A stretch of DNA of 64,000 nt from positions 1-64,000 of the forward strand of contig CACVAP010000074.1 of NCBI GenBank assembly GCA_902727895.1, in the 5' to 3' direction. A program made the position numbers and the translations under genes. Below are positions 8,181 through 16,965 of the stretch, one piece after another. How positions within the stretch are numbered: position 1 is the first letter of the stretch; each line of letters begins with the position of its first letter. The notes beneath the pieces are model-generated. The model was not told where the DNA came from, did not search any database, and worked only from the letters and a program-made list of their open reading frames with translations. The stretch comes from an uncultured Sulfurovum sp. Lineage in GTDB: Bacteria; Campylobacterota; Campylobacteria; Campylobacterales; Sulfurovaceae.

Positions 8181-8861
8181 ATGGATAAACAAACAGATAT
8201 AAAACTAACCTATACTCAAAAATTTAAGAACAGAACCATGCAAGGGCTTTTTTGGATTTTACCCATTGCAGCCATACTCATGATAATTTTTTGGCTCTAC
8301 GAAAAGATTGACCTTATTGTCACTACCTTTTTAGATTTTATAGGTATTAACCCTCAGAACAATGAATTTTTATGGGTAGTTGGGGTTGTTGCTGTTTTTA
8401 TACTCATTTTATATCTTATTGGATACCTCATCAAAACACAAATTGCTTTTTATGTTGAATCCCTTTTTCATGACATTCCTGGTTTTTCAACTATTAAAGA
8501 CATTATTGGAATCTTTAACTCATCTAAAGAAGGAGACAACAAAGTCCTAGTCGTTGCCATACGAGGCTTTGCAAATGAAGGTTATAACATTGGGCTTATG
8601 TATTCTCAAAAAGAGAGCATCATAAAAGACCACTACACTGTTACCCTTTCCATGACTCCTATTCCAAACGGTGGGTACATGTTTGAAGTCCACAAAGACA
8701 ATATATTTATAATAGAACACGCAACCTTTGATGACAACTTACAATACCTACTCTCGATGGGTGTTAAAAGTATTGCTGAGGTATTAAAAGTTAAACCAAA
8801 AAGTCTTGATGAAATGCAAAGTTTAAATGAGTGGTTAGCAGGAAAATCAAAAGAAAATTAA
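8181..8861 (+). CDS. DUF502 family membrane protein
   Basis: 226 aa. Two membrane helices in the first half (about residues 20-42 and 62-85) are followed by a soluble domain with DIPGFSTIKDIIGIF and SMTPIPNGGYMFEV, characteristic of DUF502. The biochemical role is unknown. It follows the DUF819 gene closely in the same direction. Confidence 0.8.
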   Translation: MDKQTDIKLTYTQKFKNRTMQGLFWILPIAAILMIIFWLYEKIDLIVTTFLDFIGINPQNNEFLWVVGVVAVFILILYLIGYLIKTQIAFYVESLFHDIPGFSTIKDIIGIFNSSKEGDNKVLVVAIRGFANEGYNIGLMYSQKESIIKDHYTVTLSMTPIPNGGYMFEVHKDNIFIIEHATFDDNLQYLLSMGVKSIAEVLKVKPKSLDEMQSLNEWLAGKSKEN

Positions 8862-8936
8862 TTTCTGTGTCCACTACACGTTTTCTATACATAAGCTATT
8901 GTAATATACCTACATCAAAATAACTAAAGGACAAAC

Positions 8937-9419
8937 ATGAAGAAAATCACCATTCTATTAGCTTTACTACTTACTACATTTACCTTACTTAACGCAGCAG
9001 AGGCTGAAGTTAAAACATTTCCCGTTATAAGTGAAGAAGGCATGAAAAAATGTGCTACAAAAAGCGCTGATTCTAACGGTACAACTAAAAAATGTGACAG
9101 AAAAAAAGGTGTTGATTCTAATTGCACAACCAAAAAATGTGACAAAAAAATGAATGCAGATTCTAATTGTACAACTAAAAAATGTGATAAAAAAATGAAT
9201 GCAGATTCTAATTGTACAACCAAAAAATGTGATAAAAAGAAATGTACTGATACTAACTGTAAAGTTGAAAAATGTGATGGTACAAAATGTGTAACTCCAA
9301 AAGCAAGCAAGTGTGGAGAAGGTAAATGTGGTGGCGATAAAAACGCTTCAACTAAATGTGGTTCAGACAAACCTAAAGCTGAAAGCAAATGTGGTGAAGG
9401 TAAGTGTGGAGGAAAGTAA
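8937..9419 (+). CDS. Secreted Cys-rich tandem-repeat protein with CGEGKCGG motifs
   Basis: 160 aa. A clean Sec signal peptide (to about residue 20, LLNAAEA) is followed by four 15-residue repeats of the type ADSNCTTKKCDKKMN and a C-terminal part with two copies of CGEGKCGG. About one residue in seven of the mature protein is Cys, often followed by Gly or Asp. EGKCGG motifs are characteristic of HvfA-type precursors, in which Cys residues are modified by HvfB/HvfC to bind copper. No hvfB (DUF692/MNIO) or hvfC (DUF2063) gene is in this window. It could instead be an unmodified metal-binding periplasmic protein. Monocistronic by position. Confidence 0.65.
   Translation: MKKITILLALLLTTFTLLNAAEAEVKTFPVISEEGMKKCATKSADSNGTTKKCDRKKGVDSNCTTKKCDKKMNADSNCTTKKCDKKMNADSNCTTKKCDKKKCTDTNCKVEKCDGTKCVTPKASKCGEGKCGGDKNASTKCGSDKPKAESKCGEGKCGGK
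9066..9245 (+). repeat. Four 45-base in-frame tandem repeats
   Basis: Units begin at 9066, 9111, 9156 and 9201. Each encodes about x-DSN-x-TTKKC-D-KK. Units 2-4 differ at only a few bases, so they expanded recently and copy number is likely to vary among strains. A decayed fifth unit (TDTNCKVEKCD) follows. Confidence 0.85.
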
Positions 9420-9528
9420 TAAGCTCAACTGAACCAAAAAACCTTCTAAACTTCTTCTTTTTTATAAGAGGAGAAGTTACTAACTCTCTAAAATCCAAAC
9501 TCATATTATGATAATTATGTAAATAAAC

Positions 9529-9536
9529 TGTATAAT
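9529..9536 (+). promoter_or_regulatory. Probable -10 promoter of hisS
   Basis: TGTATAAT about 45 bases before the hisS start, in an AT-rich stretch; no -35 box is evident. Confidence 0.45.
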
Positions 9537-9582
9537 TCCACAAATAAAACAGACCCTTATAAAGTCTAAAAAGGAATACAAT

Positions 9583-10797
9583 ATGATAAACGCACTTAGA
9601 GGAATGAAAGACTTAACTTTTGAAGAGAGTGAAAGATTTGTGCATATTGTTAATACAGCAACAAAAGTAGCTACTAGATATGGATACAACTACATAGAAA
9701 CACCTATACTTGAAGAGACAAAACTGTTTAAACGCTCTGTGGGTGAAAGTTCTGATATTGTCGGTAAAGAAATGTATCAGTTTATGGACAAAGGTGACAA
9801 TGACGTTTGTATGCGTCCAGAAGGAACTGCTGGCGTGGTGCGTTCTTTTGTTCAAGCTAAACTTGACAGACGGATGAATGAAAAATTTAAATTTTACTAC
9901 TATGGACCAATGTTTCGTTATGAGCGTCCTCAAAAAGGGCGTTTAAGAGAATTTCACCAGTTTGGTTGTGAAAGTTTTGGCGAAGGCTCTGTGTATGAAG
10001 ACTTTAGTATTATCTCTATGGTTGGAGACATTTTTAAAGAGCTTGGCATTGGTTATGACCTTGAGATTAACTCTCTTGGTTGTCCTGAGTGTATGCCTCC
10101 TTACCGTGAGAAACTTATTGATTTTTTGACAGAATGTAAAGATGAACTTTGTGAAGACTGTAACCGAAGAATAGACACAAACCCTATTCGTGTACTTGAC
10201 TGTAAAAATGAAAAATGTCAAACACTTTTAAAAGACTCACCAAAGCTTATGACCAACCTTTGTAACACTTGTGACACAGACTTTAAAAAACTAACGCAAC
10301 TTTTAGATGATGCAAACATTGGCTATAAAGTTGACACGCATTTAGTAAGAGGTTTAGACTACTACTCGAAAACTGCTTTTGAATTTGTTTCTAACAACAT
10401 TGGTTCTCAATCTGCCATTGCAGGTGGTGGACGTTATGACAAACTCGTAGAATTTTTAGATGGTAAACCTACGCCTGCTGTTGGGTTTGCTCTTGGGATT
10501 GAGCGTATTATGGAACTGGTTCAAATGCCAGAGACCCAGCGTGAAGGTTACTATATTGGGGCTATGGATGAAGAAGCCATTGACTCTTTGTTTCCTTTAG
10601 CTTCTAAAAAAAGAATGACTGACAAAGTGACTGTTGAGTATGCTCCTAAAAAGCTCAAAGCACACCTTAAAAATGCCGACAAAGCCAATGCACGTTACTG
10701 TGCTGTTATCGGTGAAGATGAGTTTAAATCTGCCACTATTTGGGTTAAAGACTTAGTGAAAAAAGAAGAAAAAACTGTTTTACAAAGTGAGCTTTAA
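9583..10797 (+). CDS. hisS: Histidyl-tRNA synthetase
   Basis: Class II synthetase of 404 aa that charges tRNA-His in the cytosol. Seen: N-terminal RGMKDLTFEE, motif 2 region FYYYGPMFRYERPQKGRLRE, the HisA loop GLDYYSKTAFEF, motif 3 GFALGIERIMEL, and a C-terminal anticodon-binding region. The central insertion is rich in CxxC pairs (CPEC, CEDC, CNTC), suggesting a bound metal in this lineage. The start at ATG 9583 has GGAA upstream. It is preceded by its own promoter and followed by a separate gene. Confidence 0.95.
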   Translation: MINALRGMKDLTFEESERFVHIVNTATKVATRYGYNYIETPILEETKLFKRSVGESSDIVGKEMYQFMDKGDNDVCMRPEGTAGVVRSFVQAKLDRRMNEKFKFYYYGPMFRYERPQKGRLREFHQFGCESFGEGSVYEDFSIISMVGDIFKELGIGYDLEINSLGCPECMPPYREKLIDFLTECKDELCEDCNRRIDTNPIRVLDCKNEKCQTLLKDSPKLMTNLCNTCDTDFKKLTQLLDDANIGYKVDTHLVRGLDYYSKTAFEFVSNNIGSQSAIAGGGRYDKLVEFLDGKPTPAVGFALGIERIMELVQMPETQREGYYIGAMDEEAIDSLFPLASKKRMTDKVTVEYAPKKLKAHLKNADKANARYCAVIGEDEFKSATIWVKDLVKKEEKTVLQSEL

Positions 10798-10888
10798 AAT
10801 CACGAAAAGCCATAAACTTTTTAAAAACTTAAATATTTAAATCAATATTTCATATAAAGATGTTACCCTATAATTAAGAGGAACTTAT

Positions 10889-12340
10889 ATGAAATCATAT
10901 TATTTTAAAATCTTACTCCCCATAGCTTTTGTTATGGGTTACTTTACTCATGTTATTTATAAGCAACAAACAAACGCTAATAGCCCTTTACTTACCTCTA
11001 TAAAACCTTCTAAAGTCACAACCCTACTCGACAAAATAAAAGCTAAAAAGCGTTTAGATGTGGTTATTTTAGATGCGCCTACCGTTTATTATGTTGGGTC
11101 AGATGACCATCAAGGTTTTGAATATGACTTACTCAAAGACTATACTGAAAATATGGGACTAGAGCTGAACTTAACCGTTGTACATACAGTAAAAGAAGCC
11201 TTAGAACTTACAAGGCGTGGGTATGGTGATCTTACAGCTGCATCACTTTCTGTTGATGAAGCACGATTAAAAGAGTTTAAATTTGGACCTTATTATCACA
11301 GTATTAATGAAGAGCTTATTTGCCATAATAGTTTGTACAAACAAAAACTATTTCCTAGAGAGTTAAAAGATTTAATTGAGCTAAATATTACCATTGGTGA
11401 AAATACCAGTGCAGCAAAAACCTTAGAAGATATAAAAGCTAAAGTACCTGAATTTACTTACCAAATATCAAAAGACGGTTCAACAGAAGAACTTTTAGCA
11501 AAAGTATGGAAAAATGAAATAGACTGTACTGTTGCTGACACGCATATTTTTTCCATTAGCCAACGTTACTACCCTGAACTTGTTTCGAGTATAAAACTAA
11601 CACCAAAGATTCACTTAGGGTGGATACTTAGAAAAGGTGATGACTCACTCAACGAAAGTCTTTTCCGTTGGTTAAACAAGTACGAACGCTCTGGGAAAAT
11701 GGCAGAGTTGCATAACTTTTACTATGGTTTTCTAAAAATCTTTGACTACTACGATACGAAAGTATTTTATAAACGTATTAAAAAAACTTTACCAAAATAT
11801 GAAAAGCTATTTAAAGGTGCAGGTAAAAAATATAACATCCCATGGATTATATTGGCTGCTCAGTCTTACCAAGAGTCTCATTGGAATCCTCAGGCAAAAA
11901 GCTATACGGGTGTACGAGGGATGATGATGCTAACCAATGACACAGCTAAACTTTTAGGGGTTAAAAATAGGCTTTCTACGAAACAAAGTATTTATGGTGG
12001 TGCAAAGTATTTTGATATGGTTAGAAAAGAATTTCCAAAAGACTTAGAAGGTAAAAACCTTTGGGCATTTACCCTTGCTGCTTATAATGTTGGTCTAGGA
12101 CATATTTATGATGCACAAAAATTAGCCAAAAAGCTCAATAAAAACCCCTACTCATGGAATGATTTAAAAACAGTATTACCTTTACTAACACAAAAAAAAT
12201 ACTACAAAGACCTAAAACATGGTTATGCACGAGGAAATGAACCTGTACATTATGTGGATGCTATTCAACATTATTATGACATTATTGTAAAGCATGAATT
12301 AGAAGAAATGCCAGAGAATGCTAATGGGTCTAAAAAGTAA
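10889..12340 (+). CDS. MltF-like membrane-bound lytic transglycosylase
   Basis: 483 aa, envelope-located. An N-terminal hydrophobic segment (residues 8-24) is followed by a substrate-binding-protein-like domain (about 50-290, SBP_bac_3 type: DVVILDAPTVYYVGS onward) and a C-terminal SLT domain with the catalytic Glu in QSYQESHWNP and then GVRGMMMLTNDTA and LAAYNVGLGH. Such enzymes cleave peptidoglycan between MurNAc and GlcNAc with formation of the 1,6-anhydro end; the binding-protein-like domain regulates activity. The domain order is that of MltF. Confidence 0.88.
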   Translation: MKSYYFKILLPIAFVMGYFTHVIYKQQTNANSPLLTSIKPSKVTTLLDKIKAKKRLDVVILDAPTVYYVGSDDHQGFEYDLLKDYTENMGLELNLTVVHTVKEALELTRRGYGDLTAASLSVDEARLKEFKFGPYYHSINEELICHNSLYKQKLFPRELKDLIELNITIGENTSAAKTLEDIKAKVPEFTYQISKDGSTEELLAKVWKNEIDCTVADTHIFSISQRYYPELVSSIKLTPKIHLGWILRKGDDSLNESLFRWLNKYERSGKMAELHNFYYGFLKIFDYYDTKVFYKRIKKTLPKYEKLFKGAGKKYNIPWIILAAQSYQESHWNPQAKSYTGVRGMMMLTNDTAKLLGVKNRLSTKQSIYGGAKYFDMVRKEFPKDLEGKNLWAFTLAAYNVGLGHIYDAQKLAKKLNKNPYSWNDLKTVLPLLTQKKYYKDLKHGYARGNEPVHYVDAIQHYYDIIVKHELEEMPENANGSKK

Positions 12341-12347
12341 AACTGAG

Positions 12348-12353
12348 TATAAT
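12348..12353 (+). promoter_or_regulatory. -10 box for pdxJ-dut
   Basis: Consensus TATAAT 40 bases before the pdxJ start codon, in the gap after the MltF-like gene. Confidence 0.5.
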
Positions 12354-12393
12354 ATAGCGAAAATTACAAGCCATAAATAATAGGAATTATAAT

Positions 12394-13176
12394 ATGAAAT
12401 TAGGTGTAAATATAGATCATATTGCTGTTTTGAGAGAAGCACGAAAAGTTGCAGACCCTAGCCCATTAGATGCATTAAGCATAGTTAAACGTGCTGGGGC
12501 AGATCAAATCACAATACATCTACGTGAAGACAGACGACACATACAAGATATTGATGCTTTAAATATTATCTACCACTCTTCACTGCCTGTAAATCTTGAA
12601 TGTGCTTTAGCACCTGAGATTATTGATATAGTTTGTGAATTACAACCCCATAGAGTTACCCTTGTTCCTGAGAAAAGAGAAGAAGTAACAACTGAGGGTG
12701 GTCTAGATATTTTTTCTAATGCAGAAGAACTTACGAGAACCATTAGACGTTTAAAACAACATGAAATTGAAGTTTCACTTTTTATAGACCCAACTTTAGA
12801 TAACGTAGAAATGTCTGAAAAGTTTGGTGTAGATTGGATTGAGTTTCATACAGGAAAATACGCCAATGTCTATGCAATGTATTACGGAAACTTAGGTAAT
12901 ACTCATCATAGTATCAAAGAGTTAGAGCTTCCTAGATCTGAACTCAAGGAAATGCTTGAAGAAGAAGTTTCAAACCTTCGTACCCTCTCTTGTGATGCAA
13001 TGGAACTTGGGCTAAAAGTGGCAGCTGGTCATGGACTTAACTACCAAAATGTTAAAGAAATAGCTGACATAGAAACCATTGAAGAGTTAAATATAGGACA
13101 AAGCATTATTGCTCGTTCTGTTTTTACTGGACTTGAACAAGCTGTAATAGAAATGAAAATATTATTAGAAAAATAG
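12394..13176 (+). CDS. pdxJ: Pyridoxine 5'-phosphate synthase
   Basis: 260-aa TIM-barrel enzyme of the DXP-dependent vitamin B6 pathway. It condenses 1-deoxyxylulose 5-phosphate with 3-amino-2-oxopropyl phosphate. Seen: LGVNIDHIAVLREAR at the N-terminus, the HLREDRRHI loop, VTLVPEKREEVTTEGG, and the C-terminal AAGHGLNYQNV and IGQSIIARSVF phosphate-binding segments. Campylobacterota often carry pdxA next to pdxJ; here dut follows after 8 bases instead. Confidence 0.95.
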   Translation: MKLGVNIDHIAVLREARKVADPSPLDALSIVKRAGADQITIHLREDRRHIQDIDALNIIYHSSLPVNLECALAPEIIDIVCELQPHRVTLVPEKREEVTTEGGLDIFSNAEELTRTIRRLKQHEIEVSLFIDPTLDNVEMSEKFGVDWIEFHTGKYANVYAMYYGNLGNTHHSIKELELPRSELKEMLEEEVSNLRTLSCDAMELGLKVAAGHGLNYQNVKEIADIETIEELNIGQSIIARSVFTGLEQAVIEMKILLEK

Positions 13177-13184
13177 GAATATAA

Positions 13185-13865
13185 ATGAATAGAATTTTAC
13201 AAATGCTAGAGCTTCAACAAGAACTTAACGATGCAACCAATGGCAAAAACTGGGAAGAAGGACTCACTAAGAACAACAAGAAAATTGATTGGCGACGTTG
13301 TATCTACCTTGAAGCAGCTGAGCTTGTGGAGTCTTACCCTTGGAAACACTGGAAAAATATTGATGCTTCACCTGACTATGAAAACATTAAGATTGAGATT
13401 GTGGACATCTGGCATTTTGTTATGTCTGAAGCATTACGTCTTTATAAGGTAGAAAAGAAAGGAAGTATTTCTGACATTTCCACAGCCATAATAGCTATGG
13501 AAGGTTTTGATGCATTTCTTAATGCTGAAAAAGGCAAAGAACTTGACCCTTATGTAGAGATTGAACTTGTTGAGAAGATGATTAAGACACTCTTTTGTAA
13601 TGATGACATTGATGCACTTGTGATTTCATTTTTAACCATGGCTTCAAAGTTAAATCTAAAATTACCTGAACTCTATACCCTCTATGTGGGTAAAAATATT
13701 TTAAATAAATTTAGACAGAATCATGGTTATAAAGATGGGTCTTACCTAAAAGAGTGGAATGGTAAAGAAGATAATGTAGTAATGCAGAGCATATTAGCAA
13801 CTAAGTCTAATATAACTCCTGAAGAACTTTATACAGCTTTAGAAGAAGCTTATCCTAAAGCGTAG
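13185..13865 (+). CDS. dut: Dimeric dUTPase (all-alpha NTP pyrophosphatase)
   Basis: 226 aa; hydrolyses dUTP to dUMP and pyrophosphate, protecting DNA from uracil and feeding dTMP synthesis. It belongs to the all-alpha MazG-like dimeric dUTPases found in Campylobacter, not the trimeric Dut fold. Seen: the metal-binding helices YLEAAELVESYPWKHWK and EIVDIWHFVMSEAL, and the later FLTMASKLNLKLPELYTLY and KNILNKFRQNHGY segments. Co-transcribed with pdxJ. Confidence 0.9.
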   Translation: MNRILQMLELQQELNDATNGKNWEEGLTKNNKKIDWRRCIYLEAAELVESYPWKHWKNIDASPDYENIKIEIVDIWHFVMSEALRLYKVEKKGSISDISTAIIAMEGFDAFLNAEKGKELDPYVEIELVEKMIKTLFCNDDIDALVISFLTMASKLNLKLPELYTLYVGKNILNKFRQNHGYKDGSYLKEWNGKEDNVVMQSILATKSNITPEELYTALEEAYPKA

Positions 13866-13889
13866 AAGAAGGTTTTAAACCTCTTCTAT
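13862..13889. terminator. Bidirectional terminator-like hairpin
   Basis: TAGAAGAAGGT and ACCTCTTCTA form a stem with one bulge around TTTAA or similar, between the convergent dut and lipoprotein genes. It overlaps both stop codons. Confidence 0.5.
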
Positions 13890-14620
13890 GGTACATGCTT
13901 CATTAGGTCTACTCTTGTAGTACCTTTTCCAGCTGAGATCTGTCGTACTAGACGGTGTGATCTCTTTTTATTATACCCACATGCTTCTCCACAAGATATC
14001 GTACCAGTTAAATAGTACTCACCTGCTGGCACACCATAAAAGTTAAACTTTCCAGATCTGTCAGAATAAGTAAACTTCAAATAGTTATAAAGTCTTTTGT
14101 CTGTTTTAGACAATTTATAACCACCTAAATAGCTCTCTTGATACCATTGACGAGAATACGAAGTAACAGGGTTTAGCCAAAGTTTTACTTTTTGACCTTT
14201 AATCTTTTCTGAGGTATGAGAATTTTCTAAATATATGGTTCCAGAAACTGTACTTGATCCACGTTTCTTAATGTATTTATATTCTCCAGAAGGAAAAGGC
14301 ATACGCTCTATAACTTCATTTTTTGAAACAGGCGTTTGCTCTTCAATTACAGTAAGCTCTTCCTCAACTAGTATTTCACCTACAGAAGGATTATTAGCAG
14401 GGACATTAACTCTGTTACCTAAAGCGTTTGGATTCTTTGAATTATTGCCCAATAAAATTTCTTCTTTAATTACTGGTCTCTGTACAGGTGCAACAACAGC
14501 TGGTCTTTGAACTGGAGCTGTAGCCTCCTGATTTACTGTAATCGTACGTCCACCACTACAAGCCAATAAACCCCACACACTCACTGATAGTAATGAGTAC
14601 TTCATCATTTTTTTTATCAT
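13886..14620 (-). CDS. Lipoprotein with a carboxypeptidase-regulatory-like domain
   Basis: 244 aa. Lipobox LLACSGG near residue 21 indicates a lipid anchor. A Pro/Val-rich linker (APVQRPAVV, repeated) runs to about residue 100. A C-terminal domain follows with SGTIYLENS, FTYSDRSGKFNFYGVPAGEYYL and DLMKHVP, typical of the CarboxypepD_reg/SpaA beta-sandwich that binds ligands or spaces domains. The start may be the second or third Met (residues 5-6). No enzymatic residues are visible. Tail to tail with dut and just downstream of mnmE in the same direction. Confidence 0.7.
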   Translation of the reverse strand: MIKKMMKYSLLSVSVWGLLACSGGRTITVNQEATAPVQRPAVVAPVQRPVIKEEILLGNNSKNPNALGNRVNVPANNPSVGEILVEEELTVIEEQTPVSKNEVIERMPFPSGEYKYIKKRGSSTVSGTIYLENSHTSEKIKGQKVKLWLNPVTSYSRQWYQESYLGGYKLSKTDKRLYNYLKFTYSDRSGKFNFYGVPAGEYYLTGTISCGEACGYNKKRSHRLVRQISAGKGTTRVDLMKHVP

Positions 14621-14638
14621 TTCATCTCCTAATAAATT

Positions 14639-15979
14639 CTATTTTCCTAAACAGAATTCTCCAAACATTTTATCTAAAATTTCTTCAGAGTCGTAGGGTT
14701 TAGAGATAGAACTAAGCGCTGTTATAGCATCTTGTAGATGATAGGAAAAGAACTCTAACTCACCTCTAAGTAGAGGTTCTTTTGATTCTAAAATGGCTGT
14801 TCTAGTTTTTGTTACTGCTTCAATTTGACGTGTTGAAATTAGCATTAATTCTTCATCTTGACCGATACTATTAAAAAAATCTTCCAGTTTCTTTGTCAAA
14901 TTTTTAAAATCACCTTTCGCAGAAACATCAATGGTCTTAAAAACTTTTAATTCTTCTAACTCTAATACTGGTTCCAAATCAGATTTATTGAGCGTGACAA
15001 TTATTTCTTTGTCTTCGATTTTTTCAATAATCTCAACAATTTTTGCATCTTCATCATCAAAGGCTCTACTCATATCAAAAAGAGCAATAACAACATCAGC
15101 ATCTTTAATAGATTCTAAAGAACGCTCTACCCCAATCTTTTCAATACTGTCACGAGCATCACGAATACCTGCTGTGTCAATCAAACGAATAATATGTGTA
15201 CCAATACGTACTTGTTCTTCAATGGTATCCCGTGTGGTTCCAGCAATATCTGAAACAATGGCTCTTTCATGTGATAGGAATCCGTTGAGAAGTGAACTTT
15301 TTCCAACATTAGGTTTTCCTATAATAGCAACCCTAAAACCTTCTATAAGTCCTTTACGCCGATGACTGGCTTCTACAATATTTTCTATTTTTAGAACCAG
15401 TGCATCTAATTGTTTAAGAATATTTTCTAAAATGTCTTCAGGAATATCTTCTTCAGCATAATCAATCATTACTTCAGAGTAAGCAGTAGCTCGAAGCATT
15501 GCTTCTCTACTATCATCAACAAACTCTTTTAAATCACCTTTGAGTTGTTTGGCTAAAATCTTAGCTGCATCAACAGACTTGGCTTCTATAAGTTTAGCAA
15601 TGGCTTCTGCTTTTGTTAAATCTATTTTTCCATTTAAAAAAGCGCGTTTAGAAAATTCTCCAGGCTCTGCGAGTCTTGCGCCATGTACTAAAAGTGTTTC
15701 GAGTATTTCTTGTGCAACTATCATTCCACCATGACATTGAAACTCAACAATATCTTCACCTGTAAAAGAATAAGGATTTTTAAAATAAATCATAATAGCC
15801 TGATCAATTAAATCATCTTCTTTATTATATAAAGAGCTTAGATGGGCATGTCGAGGAACAATGTTGTCTTTTTTTGAAATGCGTTGTGCGAGTTCTAGTG
15901 ATAACTCACCAGAAACGCGTATAATAGAAATAGAAGAAATACCACTTGCCGTAGCAATGGCAGCGATAGTACTAGACAT
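14639..15979 (-). CDS. mnmE: tRNA modification GTPase MnmE
   Basis: 446 aa. With MnmG it installs the 5-carboxymethylaminomethyl group on U34 of certain tRNAs. Seen: N-terminal formyl-THF-binding domain (ISSISIIRVSGE; FTGEDIVEFQCHGG), G domain with Walker A GKPNVGKSSLLN, DTAG and NKSD, and the C-terminal FCLGK, whose Cys is conserved in active enzymes. Last conserved gene of the rpmH-rnpA-yidC-jag-mnmE cluster; 14 bases follow jag. Confidence 0.96.
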   Translation of the reverse strand: MSSTIAAIATASGISSISIIRVSGELSLELAQRISKKDNIVPRHAHLSSLYNKEDDLIDQAIMIYFKNPYSFTGEDIVEFQCHGGMIVAQEILETLLVHGARLAEPGEFSKRAFLNGKIDLTKAEAIAKLIEAKSVDAAKILAKQLKGDLKEFVDDSREAMLRATAYSEVMIDYAEEDIPEDILENILKQLDALVLKIENIVEASHRRKGLIEGFRVAIIGKPNVGKSSLLNGFLSHERAIVSDIAGTTRDTIEEQVRIGTHIIRLIDTAGIRDARDSIEKIGVERSLESIKDADVVIALFDMSRAFDDEDAKIVEIIEKIEDKEIIVTLNKSDLEPVLELEELKVFKTIDVSAKGDFKNLTKKLEDFFNSIGQDEELMLISTRQIEAVTKTRTAILESKEPLLRGELEFFSYHLQDAITALSSISKPYDSEEILDKMFGEFCLGK

Positions 15980-15993
15980 TAAGGTACAAACTC

Positions 15994-16941
15994 TTATTTT
16001 TTTCTGGTATTAAAGTCATTAATAATAATAAACTTTTTACCATCTTTACCAGTCTTAATAGCAATGTATTTATTAGGGAACATGGCTCTAAGTTTTTCTA
16101 GTGCAATCTGCACTAAAATACCATCAAGAGGTTTTGTTTTACCTTTTCCATGCTCTTTAATATGTTCAGATATTGGTTTTAAATAATTGTCAATCATCTC
16201 TTCTTGTGCTTGAATAAATTCAGCAATTTCTAATTTGATGTACAAGTTATACTCAGCATTAATCCAATTAAATAACATGTATGAAAGTGCATTGTATCTA
16301 TAACCCTCTTTACCAATAAGTAAAGCTGCATCATCACCATCTATAAAGATATGTGCAATACCATTGAAAACATCTACTTCAACAGTATCAATTTCGAAAC
16401 ATCCAGCTTTCATTAAATTTTGCATCTTCTGCTCAATTTCAAGTGAAAGTTCTTTGTTTTCTGGTGCATCTCTATCATCAATAATAGCTTCTTCATCAGA
16501 AGTAGACTTTGTTTCTACTTGCTTCTCAGCTACTGTTTTAATGTCATTAGCTTCATTATTGAAAAAACCATCAACAATACTGTCATCTTTAGCCATCAAA
16601 GTATCTAATTTGTTTTCTACAACAGGTGCTGCTTCTTTTACTACTTCTGTTTCTATCTTCTTCTCTTGCTTTTTAGGTGTTTTAGTAATATTATTTTGAG
16701 AAGCTTCTACCTTTGGTTGAGTAACTTCTTTTGGTTTCTCTTCTGCTACTTCATTAGTAGTAGCAGGAGTAACTTTTTTAACAGCAATAATTATGGCTGT
16801 CTTTTTAAACAATCCCATCATTCCAGATGTTGGGTGCTGTACAATTTCATAGTTTATCTCAGTTACAGAACAAGACAGCTCTTTAGCTGCTTTGCTGTAA
16901 GCTTCTTCTAATGTATCAGCTTCAATTCTTTTCATTTCCAT
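15994..16941 (-). CDS. jag: Jag/KhpB RNA-binding protein
   Basis: 315 aa. Domains: Jag_N at 1-55 (RIEADTLEEAYSKAA), a long low-complexity Lys/Glu/Val linker (about 60-170), a KH domain with GKEGYRYNALSYMLF, and a C-terminal R3H-like domain ending in FIIINDFNTRKK. It binds RNA in the cytosol and is linked to envelope growth control in other bacteria. A good Shine-Dalgarno (GGGAGAG) precedes the ATG at 16941. It sits between yidC and mnmE, as in most of the phylum. Confidence 0.92.
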   Translation of the reverse strand: MEMKRIEADTLEEAYSKAAKELSCSVTEINYEIVQHPTSGMMGLFKKTAIIIAVKKVTPATTNEVAEEKPKEVTQPKVEASQNNITKTPKKQEKKIETEVVKEAAPVVENKLDTLMAKDDSIVDGFFNNEANDIKTVAEKQVETKSTSDEEAIIDDRDAPENKELSLEIEQKMQNLMKAGCFEIDTVEVDVFNGIAHIFIDGDDAALLIGKEGYRYNALSYMLFNWINAEYNLYIKLEIAEFIQAQEEMIDNYLKPISEHIKEHGKGKTKPLDGILVQIALEKLRAMFPNKYIAIKTGKDGKKFIIINDFNTRKK

Positions 16942-16965
16942 GGCGCTCTCCCGGGCATATAAATT

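Noticed and set aside
9066-9245. CRISPR-like array
   Set aside because: The 45-base units are in-frame, contiguous without spacers, and encode a repeated peptide.
8924-9388. 154-aa minus-strand frame opposite the Cys-rich repeat gene, itself repetitive
   Set aside because: It mirrors the 45-base repeats of the real plus-strand gene, which has a signal peptide and ribosome binding site; the antisense frame has neither a known family nor a start site.
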